This document shows positions 9,476-18,227 of a stretch of 64,000 bases of DNA, one piece after another; position 1 is the stretch's first letter, and every line of letters begins with the position of its first letter. Source of the DNA: HLUCCA09 sp965277275 (lineage in GTDB: Bacteria; Pseudomonadota; Alphaproteobacteria; Rhodobacterales; Rhodobacteraceae). The notes under the pieces are model-generated. The model was not told where the DNA came from, did not search any database, and worked only from the letters and a program-made list of their open reading frames with translations. The position numbers were made by a program, and so were the translations under genes. The DNA lies in assembly GCA_965277275.1 (NCBI GenBank), contig CBDICG010000002.1, forward strand, positions 3,224,001-3,288,000, in the 5' to 3' direction.

Positions 9476-9520
9476 ACATGGCGGAAATCCACTTACGAAA
9501 CCCCGGAAACCTGTTCAGAT

Positions 9521-10715
9521 CAACCGAGCCACCTCTCGGGGTGGAAGACTTCAATGCTGGATGCGCCATTGACGCAGTGCGCGACGGTTACAAGACCAAC
9601 GCCCCTTAGGAAGAACGCCGTTCCCGTGTTTTTCTCGGTTTTCAGCACCCAAACCGACCTGTCCAAGAGTTCAGCTTGCGTGGGATGCACCTTAATCGGA
9701 CTTGCGGGAAAGCGAGCGTTGTAGCGCTCTGCTAAGCAACGGAAAACAGGATCGGACTGCCCCTTTACAAAGCCAACCCACGAAATCTTGCCCTGAAGGT
9801 GTGCTTGAATTTTGCATGACTTTCCAAAGTGCGACTATAGCTCGGCCTCTGCGGCGGCCACACTAGCGCTTTCGACCTTGAACAACACTGAACGGATGTT
9901 TCGGACATACCTTCGGTCCTCGTTGAGACCTTCATTGCTCTTGATCCCAGTCACCATCCTACGCGAGTTCTTGTCAGCGCAGTGAAACTTCTCAGGGTTC
10001 AACTCAAACTGGTTGTTTCCGAGTATCGAAATAAGTCCGCCCGACAACTTTTCGGGTGGCAATCTTCCGGATTCGGGGCGGTTGCCCTCGAACAAAGTCG
10101 TTAGAGGTTGAAAACTCGAAAGCGTGAAGTCGTCAGCGGATCGCGTATAGAGCAGTCGATGTTCTTTGGAAAAACTCATTAGGGACTTATCAAGTCGAAA
10201 TCAAATCATGTTGGATGTCACTGGGCTAGAGGGCGCTCCGTCCAGCATGCAGCCGTTATTCGTGCAAATTCGGGCAATAGTTTCCACCACGTCCTTATCG
10301 ATGCCAATGCTCTCAAGCAAACCTTGCACGCGCGCTTCTGTGATCGCCGGGAAGAAGTTCTTTATGTCAACGTTGAGGATGAACCGGCGACGCAAATGCG
10401 CTTCGGCATTTGGCCTTACGGACCCATCGGGGACAAACTCATGAACAGGATTGCGGGGATTGTATAGTCCAGAAAGGTTGCGAGCGATCTTCTTTTGCAG
10501 CACTTCAAGCGGTAATCATGGGCACTGATTAGTCGAACTTTTCCAGACCTCTTTGAGATGTTCAAGTGGGAATACATCCGGCCGCGAAACCACCAGATCT
10601 TCTTTAGCTCTGCTGGGGAAACGCCGAGGTGCTTGAGAAGTTCACTCTTGGTTGACAGTTCAGCTGGGATTGTTGTCTGGCTCGTGCCGCCGAATAAATG
10701 GACAGCGCTAGGCAC
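9521..10715 (-). pseudogene. retron-type reverse transcriptase fused to trypsin-like protease, broken
   Basis: RT hallmarks read in order from ATG 10715: KRSGKVRLIS (motif 1), FILNVDIKNFFPAI (motif A, catalytic Asp), DGAPSSPVTSN (motif B), LLYTRSADDFTLS (motif C, YADD changed to SADD but both Asp kept) and RRMVTGIKSNEGLN, the VTG motif diagnostic of retron RTs. After SWVGFVKGQSDPVF a C-terminal extension contains GTAFFLRGVGLVTVAHCV, matching the catalytic-His region of trypsin-like proteases. Damage: a one-base frameshift near 10503, TGA at 10203-10201, TAG at 9837-9835, and truncation by the IS3 at ~9520 before the protease Asp and Ser. RT plus trypsin-like protease is a known retron effector arrangement. 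This copy is dead. Confidence 0.8.
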
Positions 10716-10734
10716 GAGGGTCCCACTCCAACTA

Positions 10735-10761
10735 CCCCATGTGCACGAAGCTCATGTGGGG
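10735..10761. ncRNA. hairpin upstream of RT, possible msr-msd remnant
   Basis: Arms CCCCATGTG (10735-10743) and CATGTGGGG (10753-10761) form a 9-bp stem on the plus strand with two G-U pairs. On the minus strand, which carries the RT, the stem has two A-C mismatches in the middle. It sits 20 bp upstream of the RT start, where retron msr-msd RNA normally lies. Only ~85 bp separate the RT from relaxase sequence, too little for a full msr-msd. A truncated remnant is possible but unproven. Confidence 0.2.
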
Positions 10762-10800
10762 CGCACTATTTTTGTGCAGACAATTGCTCTTACGCCGCAG

Positions 10801-10983
10801 TTACAACAGCGCGTTGCCGCGCAGGACCTCGGGCAGTGGATCGCGCCTGACGGCAACGGGCTGGCCGTCGGTATCGCGGATCAGGTCGCGGTTCCCGTCA
10901 TAGGCGAGGACGCGCTCAGCCACGAGATAGCCGACGGGCCCCGCATCCGCGCCTTTGCCATTGGGGAAGAACTTGATCAGCAC
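10801..10983 (-). pseudogene. plasmid relaxase, N-terminal fragment
   Basis: Begins GTG CTG ATC with protein MLIKFFPNGKGADAGPVGYL, the conserved opening of mobilisation relaxases of alphaproteobacterial plasmids. It continues to DPLPEVLRGN and then stops abruptly. Family proteins are several hundred residues long, so only the first ~58 codons remain. The GTG overlaps the end of the MobC-like frame, the usual mobC-relaxase coupling. The lost part was replaced by the RT region at about 10800. Confidence 0.75.
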
Positions 10984-11174
10984 CGCCGCGCCTCATCGAG
11001 GAGCGCGGCAAACTGGAGTTCGATCACCTCAAGGCGGCGGGCGACGGTCAGCGTGTCGAGATCGGTGCGCCCGACCTTCATCGCGTGGTTCAGCCAGCGG
11101 GCGATCTGGTTGAGGTTGCCGCCAATGCGCCCGACAGCCAGCACGAGCGCCGGATCAACGCGAGGCCGCGCAGC
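10977..11174 (-). pseudogene. MobC-like relaxosome protein, C-terminal fragment
   Basis: The stretch VDPALVLAVGRIGGNLNQIA and the following ARWLNHA and ARRLEVIELQFAALLDEARRC match the C-terminal half of MobC-type accessory proteins that help the relaxase nick oriT. The N-terminal half is replaced by the start of an IS3 orfB in the same frame (junction near 11175, SSFW/AARP). The resulting chimeric frame is a scar, not a gene. Confidence 0.7.
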
Positions 11175-11635
11175 CCAGAACGACGACCGCGAGATCGACA
11201 GCAGGCAGCATTGCGCCCCGATCGACAGCGTGGGGTGGGAGCGTTCGATCATCTTCCGCCTCACTTGCCGGTACAGGGCTTGAGCTTTCGTGACAAAAAA
11301 TCGTTGGCGACGGCCAGCTCTCCGGTTTTGGTGTGCAGCGACCGCACCGTCTCCTCGTCGACCTCAGCCTTCTTCTTCCCGCCGCATTCGACGTTGTCCG
11401 ATGCCCCCTCGAGCAGCGCCTTCTTCCGCTGGTGGATCATCGTCGGATGCACGCCGTATTCCGCGGCCAGCTCAAACGCGGTGCGCTCGCCCTTCACGGC
11501 TTCCAGCGCCACCCGAACCTTGAAGCCAGCGTCATGGTTCCTGCGGTTCGACACGTTCTGACCTCCTCGTTCTTGGAGACCAGCAGAGGTCAGATCATAG
11601 CTTCCGTCACTGTCCGATTTTCGGGGGGTGGCTCA
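11175..11635 (-). mobile_element. partial IS3-family element (second copy, different type)
   Basis: The left terminal repeat probably begins TGAGCCACCCCCCGAAAATC at 11635 (minus strand). It is followed by orfA at 11554-11261 and the first ~26 codons of orfB (MIERSHPTLSIGAQCCLLSI) from 11252. The rest of orfB and the other end are missing. The sequence joins MobC coding DNA near 11175, so this is a recombination or deletion scar. Confidence 0.75.
11261..11554 (-). CDS. IS3-family transposase OrfA of partial IS
   Basis: A 97-residue OrfA (RRNHDAGFKVRVALEAVKGE, helix-turn-helix FELAAEYGVHPTMIHQRKKA). It is intact but has no complete OrfB partner. It differs in sequence from the OrfA at 8337, so the two elements are not copies of one IS. 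It cannot transpose alone but could bind related ends. Confidence 0.8.
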   Translation of the reverse strand: MSNRRNHDAGFKVRVALEAVKGERTAFELAAEYGVHPTMIHQRKKALLEGASDNVECGGKKKAEVDEETVRSLHTKTGELAVANDFLSRKLKPCTGK

Positions 11636-11800
11636 AGCAGGCTCGGCAACCCGAAACAGGCTCGGGAGTGGAAACGTGGCAGAGGTCACGAAACAGCCCT
11701 GGCAATGCGTTGTCCGAGTGAGGGGCAACGGGTCGCGCGTGCGCCTCCTACGGGGGAGGGGGCGCTGCTTCCAATGGGTGGCGCAGGGCAGTGTAGTGCT

Positions 11801-12943
11801 TCAGAATGCCTGGCCGACATAGACGTAGGTTGCGAAGTCTCCGTCTGCGTTCCAGGCGCCATCGACGGAGAAATCCAATGGAAACTTGCGTGACAATCGG
11901 TATCGCAGTCCAAGGCCACCCGCTGTCAGAATGCTGTCCTTGTTCATGTCGTCAAAGCTCGGCGCGATCGATGACGCTCCGCCAAACAGAGCTACCCCGA
12001 AGCGATCCGACGCACGCACTCGGAATTCGGATTGCACGGTCGCAAGCGCGTCATCAAAGTACAGCCCCGCAGCGTACCCACGCAGCCCATCCGTCACACC
12101 TACCCCGCACAGGGAATAGAACGGCGCGTCTCCGTCGACGCGGCAGGCAAGGGCCTTGCTGGCCAGCACGACGCGCGGGCCAAGTGGAGTATAGGCGTTC
12201 AGAGACAGCGTATGGTTCCAGAAATCCGCACCGAACCCCTGCAATCCGTCCCCCTTCAAAACCGTGTAGCGCAACCGCTGGCCAGTGGTGGGGTAGATCG
12301 TGTCATCGACCGTATCCCATTCCACCGAGGGGCCGTAGCTGATCTGTTCCACCTCGACGTCGAACCCGCCAACGATCGGCAGCAGGATCGCGCTCAGGTT
12401 TTTCTCGGTGACGGTCGTTTTCAACCAAGTCGCTTGCAGGCCGACCGAGATTGTGTCGGTCACCCCGTAGTTGACCGCCGCAGTGGCGATGTCTGCGGAT
12501 TGCTGGATGTTGAGCGATCCGAAGTTCAGCCCGGACAGGTTATCCAGCCTGTAATTCAGATCGGCGCGGCCATACCCGAGCTGGACCTCCCATCGTCCGC
12601 CGTCAAAGGACAGGTTCAGCCCGGCCCCCACAGCTTCGCTGCCATTGTCGGTCCGCATCGCGGCGAGGCCAAAAAAGGACGTGTCGGAGGCCTCGTCGAG
12701 CTGGAATAGGTACCCCGCACCAAGGATCAGCCCGGAGCCCAGCGTCGGGTTCGACAGCGGAATAGGTGCCGCCACGACCGACCCGCGGGAAAAGCCGAGT
12801 GGCGTTTCGGCGATCTGGCCTTGATCGGGGATGCCAGCCCCCAGGAGTTCCACTCCGGTATCCTGTGCGGCCAGTGGGGAGGCTAGAAGCCAAGCCAGCA
12901 CGGCGCACCAACAAACACGGGATGCAGGCGTCGATTTGGGCAT
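11801..12943 (-). CDS. outer-membrane BamA/D15-type surface antigen
   Basis: A 380-residue exported protein. From ATG 12943 the signal peptide is RVCWCAVLAWLLASPLAAQ. The mature part is a run of amphipathic beta strands: VVAAPIPLSNPTLGSGLILG early, then a D15-like segment GPSVEWDTVDDTIYPTTGQR with DGLRGYAAGLYFDD. It ends YVYVGQAF, an outer-membrane C-terminal signature. It lacks POTRA repeats, so it is more like the barrel-only surface antigens than BamA. An earlier in-frame start at 12985 lacks a proper signal. It is alone and divergent from the HupE operon. Confidence 0.8.
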   Translation of the reverse strand: MPKSTPASRVCWCAVLAWLLASPLAAQDTGVELLGAGIPDQGQIAETPLGFSRGSVVAAPIPLSNPTLGSGLILGAGYLFQLDEASDTSFFGLAAMRTDNGSEAVGAGLNLSFDGGRWEVQLGYGRADLNYRLDNLSGLNFGSLNIQQSADIATAAVNYGVTDTISVGLQATWLKTTVTEKNLSAILLPIVGGFDVEVEQISYGPSVEWDTVDDTIYPTTGQRLRYTVLKGDGLQGFGADFWNHTLSLNAYTPLGPRVVLASKALACRVDGDAPFYSLCGVGVTDGLRGYAAGLYFDDALATVQSEFRVRASDRFGVALFGGASSIAPSFDDMNKDSILTAGGLGLRYRLSRKFPLDFSVDGAWNADGDFATYVYVGQAF

Positions 12944-13542
12944 GGCGGGGCACTTCCGGTTCGTAACGGGCTCGGCATAGCACACTCCCCCGCGTCGGGT
13001 AGGGGTAACGTCCGTCCTGGGTCGGGAACCCGCCTTTCGTTGCGATGCCGTTGCATGGAGCGCGTGCCGCCTCGGCCAAGCGAGAAGGCTTCGGGGTGCA
13101 GGCCCATCGCGACCAAGTCTATCTCAGCCAAGTCCACTGCGGCTGGTGATGGAGGCCCGTCTCTCCGCCTTGTTCCCGGCGGCCTGAGCCCTGAGCGCGT
13201 GGTGTTGGGCTTGGATGCGACACCCTCCGGTTGAAACGGAACGGCTTCCGCCAAGAGGGATGGCCTCAGCGAGACTCTCTAGACGCGCGCTTGGGATCGT
13301 ATGCCGGATCGGCGCCGACCCCTCCGGCTACCCCTGTGGCATCGGGTGGCGCGGGAGCGAATGCCATCAACGTGCGGCGCACCAGGTCGCCGGTTGCCAA
13401 CCCAAACCCCCTCGCATGAGACGGCCCCGGGCACAGGGCGGTGCTGACCGGGCAGCGGCCAGCGCCAATCTGGTGCGCTCCGAGGATATGCTGTAGCCTT
13501 TTCGAAACGAGTGAATTCTCCCCCATTCGAGGACGTCCAGAC
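12944..13542. other. 600-bp divergent intergenic region
   Basis: Lies between the outer-membrane protein (minus) and the HupE operon (plus), so it should hold both promoters. I see no convincing coding frame. I checked for a cobalamin riboswitch because some HupE-like genes transport Ni or Co, and did not find the conserved B12-box pattern. Confidence 0.4.
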
Positions 13543-14121
13543 ATGGTGAGACTACTTCTTGCGACGGCGTTGATCCTCGCTGCAGGATCGGCGTTGGCCC
13601 ATACCGGTGAAGGCGCCGCAGGTGGTTTCACCGCTGGGTTCCTGCATCCGCTATTTGGCTGGGACCACGTCGTGGCCATGGTCGCCGTTGGCCTCTGGGG
13701 TGCGGTCCTCGGTGCGCCCGCTCTCTGGATCCTGCCGGTCGTGTTTCCCGTCGTGATGGCGCTGGGCGGTGCTTTGGGCGTCGCGGGTGTGCCGCTTCCC
13801 GCAGTCGAGACGGGCATAGCCCTTTCGGGTGTCGTTCTTGGCTTGCTTGTCGCCTTCGCGGTACGGGCACCGCTCTGGGTTGCTGCGGTAATTGTGGGTG
13901 CTTTCGCCGTCTTTCATGGCCATGCGCACGGGACGGAACTGCCTGCTGCTGCGGATCCAATTGCCTATGCCGTTGGCTTCGTCATTGCGACTGGGTTGTT
14001 GCATCTCGGCGGTATCGCGATCGGTTTGCTCTGGGGTAACCCCGTGGGGTCCTGGGCGGTGCGTGGTGCGGGCGCCGTCGTTGCGGCTGTCGGTACCGCC
14101 TTCCTGACCGGGATCGCATGA
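13543..14121 (+). CDS. HupE/UreJ-family membrane protein
   Basis: A 192-residue protein with an export signal (LLLATALILAAGSALAHTGE) and six membrane segments. The family motif FLHPLFGWDHVVAMVAVGLW follows the signal, with later HGHAHGTELP and GLLHLGGIA. The family is linked to nickel (HupE in Rhizobium) or cobalt uptake; the His/Asp motifs in the membrane are thought to handle the metal. It is the first gene of a five-gene run, with 34 bp to the next gene. The metal is not decided by the sequence. Confidence 0.85.
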   Translation: MVRLLLATALILAAGSALAHTGEGAAGGFTAGFLHPLFGWDHVVAMVAVGLWGAVLGAPALWILPVVFPVVMALGGALGVAGVPLPAVETGIALSGVVLGLLVAFAVRAPLWVAAVIVGAFAVFHGHAHGTELPAAADPIAYAVGFVIATGLLHLGGIAIGLLWGNPVGSWAVRGAGAVVAAVGTAFLTGIA

Positions 14122-14155
14122 CGATGGCGCACCGACCTGACGCAGTGAGCTGACC

Positions 14156-14989
14156 GTGGCGAGCATCTTCCGCGAACCGCTGTTGCAGTTCTTCTTGGTG
14201 GGGGCCGTCGTCTTCGGGCTCTTCGCTATCTTTGACGACACGCCCCCGCCGCCTGCGGCGATGGCGATTGAGATCACTGCGGATGATGCACGACGTCTGG
14301 TCGGGGAATTCGAGGCGACGTGGCGCCGCCCACCGCAGCCGGATGAGCTCGACAGGCTGATTGAAGAGCTCGTGCGTGAGGAGGTTTATGTCCGGGAGGC
14401 GACGGCCCTCGGACTTGACCAGGACGATGCGGTCGTGCGTCAACGCCTCCGGCTGAAGATGGAATTCCTGACCGAAGCCGGGGCCCAGGCAATTGAGCCC
14501 GACGAGGCGACGCTGGAAGCCCATCTCGCGGCCAATCCCGAGCAATTCTCCAGAGCGCCGCTCGTTGCATTCGAGCAGATCCTCCTTGAGGAACGCACGG
14601 GGGATGCCGCGATTGCCGAGATCCTCGCCAGTCTGAACAGGGGAAGCGATCCCGGGCAGGCCGCGCGCCCGAGCCTTCTGCCCCCCGCGCTCCGTGCCAG
14701 TCCGCCAAGAGTCGTCGATGGTACATTCGGCGCGGGCTTCTTCGACAAGTTGGCCGCCATGCCTGTGGGAGACTGGCACGGCCCGGTAGTGGCGTCCTAC
14801 GGGCAACATCTTGTTCGCGTCACCGAGCAAGACGCAGGCGGAGTGCCGGCGCTTGCCGAGGTGCGTGAACGGGTCTTGCAGGACTACCGTGCGACCTTCG
14901 GCCTGGAGCTGCGCGAGGCACGTTTCGACGCCATGCGGTCGCGGTACGAGATCTTGCGCCCAGCCGCAGAGGATGTCCTGACCCAATGA
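14156..14989 (+). CDS. parvulin-like peptidyl-prolyl isomerase
   Basis: A 277-residue membrane-anchored protein starting at GTG 14156 with one N-terminal membrane segment (LLQFFLVGAVVFGLFAIFD). A SurA-N-like helical region (DELDRLIEELVREEVYVREA) and a weak PpiC rotamase-like domain follow (FEQILLEE, ASYGQHLVRVTEQ). It probably acts in the periplasm as a folding helper for its operon neighbours. It overlaps the next gene by 4 bp (ATGA). PPIase genes beside HupE-like genes are common in Rhodobacterales. Confidence 0.75.
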   Translation: MASIFREPLLQFFLVGAVVFGLFAIFDDTPPPPAAMAIEITADDARRLVGEFEATWRRPPQPDELDRLIEELVREEVYVREATALGLDQDDAVVRQRLRLKMEFLTEAGAQAIEPDEATLEAHLAANPEQFSRAPLVAFEQILLEERTGDAAIAEILASLNRGSDPGQAARPSLLPPALRASPPRVVDGTFGAGFFDKLAAMPVGDWHGPVVASYGQHLVRVTEQDAGGVPALAEVRERVLQDYRATFGLELREARFDAMRSRYEILRPAAEDVLTQ

Positions 14990-16005
14990 TCCGGGTGCTC
15001 CTTCTCATCGCGGTTTGCCTGGGATCGATTGTGCCCTCCGGGGCCCGCGCCCACGCGCTTGAGCCCGGATTTCTGGAGGTGACACCCTTCGGGGCGGCGG
15101 AATGGCGCGTGACCTGGCGCAAACCGCAGGTCAACGGCGCACCCATGGAAATCGACGCTGTGCTCCCCGAGGGATGCAGCCCGCGCCGGGGGGGCGCGCC
15201 GATCTTTGATGGTCGCGCCTTTCTTACAGGTTGGGTCGCCTCGTGCCCGAGCGGGCTTTCAGGCGGCGAGGTCCGCATCGACGGGTTGGAGCGCACACGG
15301 ACAGACGTGCTGGTGCGCTACGCGCTCGGCGCAAACTCTACCACGCAGACAACGCGATTGACCGCGGCGGCACCGGCATTCACCCTCCCGGAAGACCCTG
15401 GGGCGCTTGGCGTCGCCTTGGGCTACTTTGCTCTCGGTGTCGATCACATCCTCAAAGGTGTGGATCACCTCCTTTTTGTCTTGATGCTTCTTCTCCTGAT
15501 CCGCGCCTGGCGGCCACTCCTCGCGGCAGTGACGTCCTTCACACTAGCGCACTCCGTGTCTCTCGCGGCGGCGAGCCTCGGCTGGATCGTGGTGCCTGCG
15601 CCCCCGGTCGAGGCGATCGTGGCGCTGTCTATCGCGTTTCTCGCCGCCGAATTGCTCCACGAGCGCAAGGAGCGGCCCCGCCTGTCGGAGCGGTATCCGT
15701 GGTCCGTGGCCTTCGCCTTTGGCCTGTTGCATGGTCTGGGATTTGCGCGCGCCCTGCTTGAGGTTGGCCTTCCGGAGGGCGATGTTCCCTTGGCACTTTT
15801 CGCTTTCAACGTCGGCGTCGAGGCGGGTCAGATTGTCTTCATTGTCGTCGCCCTTGCGATCGGGGCGGCCCTATCTCGCCTCTACCCGTCTTTCGTCCAG
15901 CAGATGACCATGCCGGGCGCCTCGGGGCTGCGCGCGATTGCGTACGTCGTCGGCTCGCTGGCGGCGTTCTGGACGATCGAGCGCGTCGTCGGGTTCATCG
16001 CATGA
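14986..16005 (+). CDS. HupE/UreJ-like membrane protein with periplasmic domain
   Basis: A 339-residue protein: signal peptide (LLLIAVCLGSIVPSGARAHA), then ~120 residues of beta-rich periplasmic domain. A seven-segment membrane part opens with GYFALGVDHILKGVDHLLFV, the repeated GxDH motif of HupE/UreJ_2 proteins. FGLLHGLGFA and FNVGVEAGQ follow. The His/Asp-rich motifs are the probable metal path. Overlaps neighbours by 4 bp on both sides, so it is translated with them. Confidence 0.85.
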   Translation: MIRVLLLIAVCLGSIVPSGARAHALEPGFLEVTPFGAAEWRVTWRKPQVNGAPMEIDAVLPEGCSPRRGGAPIFDGRAFLTGWVASCPSGLSGGEVRIDGLERTRTDVLVRYALGANSTTQTTRLTAAAPAFTLPEDPGALGVALGYFALGVDHILKGVDHLLFVLMLLLLIRAWRPLLAAVTSFTLAHSVSLAAASLGWIVVPAPPVEAIVALSIAFLAAELLHERKERPRLSERYPWSVAFAFGLLHGLGFARALLEVGLPEGDVPLALFAFNVGVEAGQIVFIVVALAIGAALSRLYPSFVQQMTMPGASGLRAIAYVVGSLAAFWTIERVVGFIA

Positions 16006-16631
16006 GCCGCTCGCGCACAGAGGCCGTCCGGGCTGCGCTAGTACCCTCATCACTGATCTTGCGTGCAGCCTGTGCCGGGCCGGCGCTCTGCCTTCTCGCA
16101 GCGCCCGTCCAGGCGCATGACGCCTTCGGTGATCTTGGCCCCTTCTACGCAAGCATCCTTCATCCTCTCGTGGATCCCCTGCAAGCGGCCTTGCTCGTGG
16201 GCACGGCGGCGTTTCTCGCTGGTCGATCTCTTGCGCTCACGGGCATGGCCCTGCCCGTGTTCATTGGAGTTGCGGCGTTTGCGGCCCTCTTCACCGCCCT
16301 CGGCGGAATGGCTGTCGCTCCCCCACTCCTTGTTGCGTTTGTCGCTGTCCTTGCGGGCCTCGCGGCGATCCTTCCCGAAGCGTGGACACCGCGTGTCCCA
16401 TCGCTGATCCTTGTCGCGGTCACAGGGGCGCTGACCGGTCTGGCACCGGGCCCTGCGGAAGGAGCTGCGTTGCAGCCCTTTCTGGGTACGGCGGTCGGCA
16501 TTGCGTCCCTTGTCACGCTTTGCTGGTTCGCGCTTGAAGCAGCCGGGCAGCGGTTCACGCCCCTCGTGCCGAGAGTGGCCGGCTCGTGGGTCGCAGCGAT
16601 CGGCATTTTGACCGCGGCGTTTGCGGCATGA
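16002..16631 (+). CDS. third HupE/UreJ-like membrane protein
   Basis: A 209-residue protein with a signal peptide ending PVQAHDA and five to six hydrophobic segments. LGPFYASILHPLVDPLQAAL resembles the HupE opening motif (gHP...D) but with fewer His. It may be a distant paralogue of the first gene of the operon that pairs with it. Starts ATGA-overlapped with the preceding gene and overlaps the next by 4 bp. Confidence 0.7.
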   Translation: MSRSRTEAVRAALVPSSLILRAACAGPALCLLAAPVQAHDAFGDLGPFYASILHPLVDPLQAALLVGTAAFLAGRSLALTGMALPVFIGVAAFAALFTALGGMAVAPPLLVAFVAVLAGLAAILPEAWTPRVPSLILVAVTGALTGLAPGPAEGAALQPFLGTAVGIASLVTLCWFALEAAGQRFTPLVPRVAGSWVAAIGILTAAFAA

Positions 16632-17788
16632 GGGGAAGAGAGCACACATTGCGGAGGGCGCCCCAGAGGATGGTGTTGTCCACCCATTTGCGTGCGGCGC
16701 TGTTTCTGACAGCAGTGCTCGCAGGCGCCCACCCGGGCCCGGCCCAAGCCTGCGCTTTCCACACGAGCCTGCCGGAGAAAACTCTGTCGCAGAGCATTGC
16801 CGAAAGCGCAGTCTTGGTGGCTGCGCGGCCCAACCCGGATGATCCGTTTCGATTCTCGGTGATGACCTTGCTCAAGGGGGAGCCCGGAGGCGCGGCGCCC
16901 CCCTTTCTCGTCGACACCTCGACGCGCCGTCGTCTGGCTCTTGCGCCCGACCACGCCATCCTCTTCTCACGCGACCTCGGCGGAAGTTGGACGCGACTGA
17001 TGTATCTTGACGAGACGACGCTACCCGTCGCGGAGCAGCTGCTTGCGCTAGCCGCTGCATGGGGCAGCCCTGACGCGGCGATCGAGCGGCGCCGCTTGGC
17101 ATCGCGCCTTCTGGCCAATGCCGATCCGCGCTTGCGCCGCGTCGCCTTGCGCGAGCTCGACAGTCTTGATTACTCTGTTTTGCGCAAGGGGAGCTATCCG
17201 ATCGACGCGGACACGCTCCTTGCTGAGATGTCCGACATTCAGGATCAGGCCTACGCTCCGATCCGTATTCTTCTGCTGGGACTCGTCGGGGGGGACGAGG
17301 CGCGCAAAGAGTCTGTGCGACAGCTGCGCTGGCGCCTCCGGCTAGGCATAGACAACAACCTTGGCGTCTGGGCAACCACTGCGATTGCGCTGCATGGCGC
17401 GGACGGCGTCGCGGCGTTCGGCGAGGTCCTCTTCGAGGAGCAAGGCGTCCTTTCGCCAAGGCAGACCGCCGAGGTCGTACGCGCCCTTGCCATCGTCAGT
17501 GCCTCGGGAGACCCCGTGCACCGTATGCCAATTCGGGACATGCTTCGGCGCGTGGTCGAGCGCGCACCAGCAGCCGCCGCCATGATCCCACCTGCGTTGA
17601 TCGCTGCGGCAGACCAATACCAGGTCGACCTGATCCGTGACCTGATCGCAGCCCGCGCCTTCACGACACGCACGGATCTTCTCGCGGCCACGGCCTACTT
17701 GTCTTCGGCCATGGGGCCAGAAGCCACTCTCGCCCCGCCACGGGGCATTGATCGGTACGGTGGGCGGGCAACGTCAAATGCCAGGTGA
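16628..17788 (+). CDS. exported helical-repeat protein of unknown function
   Basis: A 386-residue protein, last of the HupE operon. ATG 16628 overlaps the upstream stop; a second start at 16670 (MVLSTHLRAALFLTAVLAGA) would place the signal peptide at the N-terminus and has GGAGG upstream. After the signal comes CAFHTSLPEK and an alpha-helical region. Spaced helices of HEAT type fill residues ~140-380 (LLANADPRLRRVALRELDSL, GLVGGDEARKESVRQLRW). Probably periplasmic and a binding partner of the HupE-like proteins. The family is not recognised. Confidence 0.65.
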   Translation: MRGREHTLRRAPQRMVLSTHLRAALFLTAVLAGAHPGPAQACAFHTSLPEKTLSQSIAESAVLVAARPNPDDPFRFSVMTLLKGEPGGAAPPFLVDTSTRRRLALAPDHAILFSRDLGGSWTRLMYLDETTLPVAEQLLALAAAWGSPDAAIERRRLASRLLANADPRLRRVALRELDSLDYSVLRKGSYPIDADTLLAEMSDIQDQAYAPIRILLLGLVGGDEARKESVRQLRWRLRLGIDNNLGVWATTAIALHGADGVAAFGEVLFEEQGVLSPRQTAEVVRALAIVSASGDPVHRMPIRDMLRRVVERAPAAAAMIPPALIAAADQYQVDLIRDLIAARAFTTRTDLLAATAYLSSAMGPEATLAPPRGIDRYGGRATSNAR

Positions 17789-18227
17789 GTCTCCCCCAAG
17801 TCGGTGTGAGTTTGCTCAACTGCCGCTGCGCGGGTTGCGGCTTTGGGGATGGCGGTGCCGGAGCCAAACGCGGGCACAGGTGCTTCGGGAGAAACCTCAA
17901 ACGCGGACACACAAGTCGTTCAGGGAGGCATCGCTTGTGCTCGTGACCCGTCCACGCTCCGGGTGCTTGCCATTTCCGGATCACCAGCCATCATGCATTG
18001 GCCCCAACCTTTTTCGTGAGGACGCAGACATCTCGCGCTGAGGTGCAGCGTGAGAGCGCCCCAAAGGCCCATTCATCTCGGACAGTTCACGCACGGTGCC
18101 AAGGGTGCAATTGATCGTCGTGTGATTGAGCGTCTTGGCGCGGTATCTGGCGCCCCGTTTCAGGTCGGAATTCTATTTTGGATCAGTTATTTGCGGGGTG
18201 CGCGGATGGTCAGTGAACCGGCCGATC
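17789..18227. other. 440-bp intergenic region between convergent genes
   Basis: Lies between the end of the HupE operon and the end of the GGDEF-EAL gene. GC-rich self-complementary stretches such as GCCGCTGCGC...GCGGC near 17822-17841 could terminate transcription, but no T-run follows. No gene is visible. Confidence 0.3.

Larger units (their letters stand above)
8271..9517 (+). mobile_element. IS3-family insertion sequence, two-ORF
   Basis: The left end has TGAACAG at 8271 followed by an AAGTGGATTTTCCGC inner repeat. The right end has CTGTTCA at 9511-9517 with the matching inner repeat. The ends share ATCTGAACAG if three outer bases are counted. The 1.25-kb length and the orfA/orfB layout are typical. 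No 3-4-bp target duplication is visible (AATC left, GATC right), so the copy may have suffered an adjacent deletion or recombined with another copy. Confidence 0.85.

Noticed and set aside
11801..12943. Full BamA homologue
   Set aside because: No POTRA domains are present and the length is too short; barrel-type surface antigen is the safer call.
12944..13542. Cobalamin riboswitch ahead of the HupE operon
   Set aside because: The conserved B12-box and core elements could not be found on either strand.
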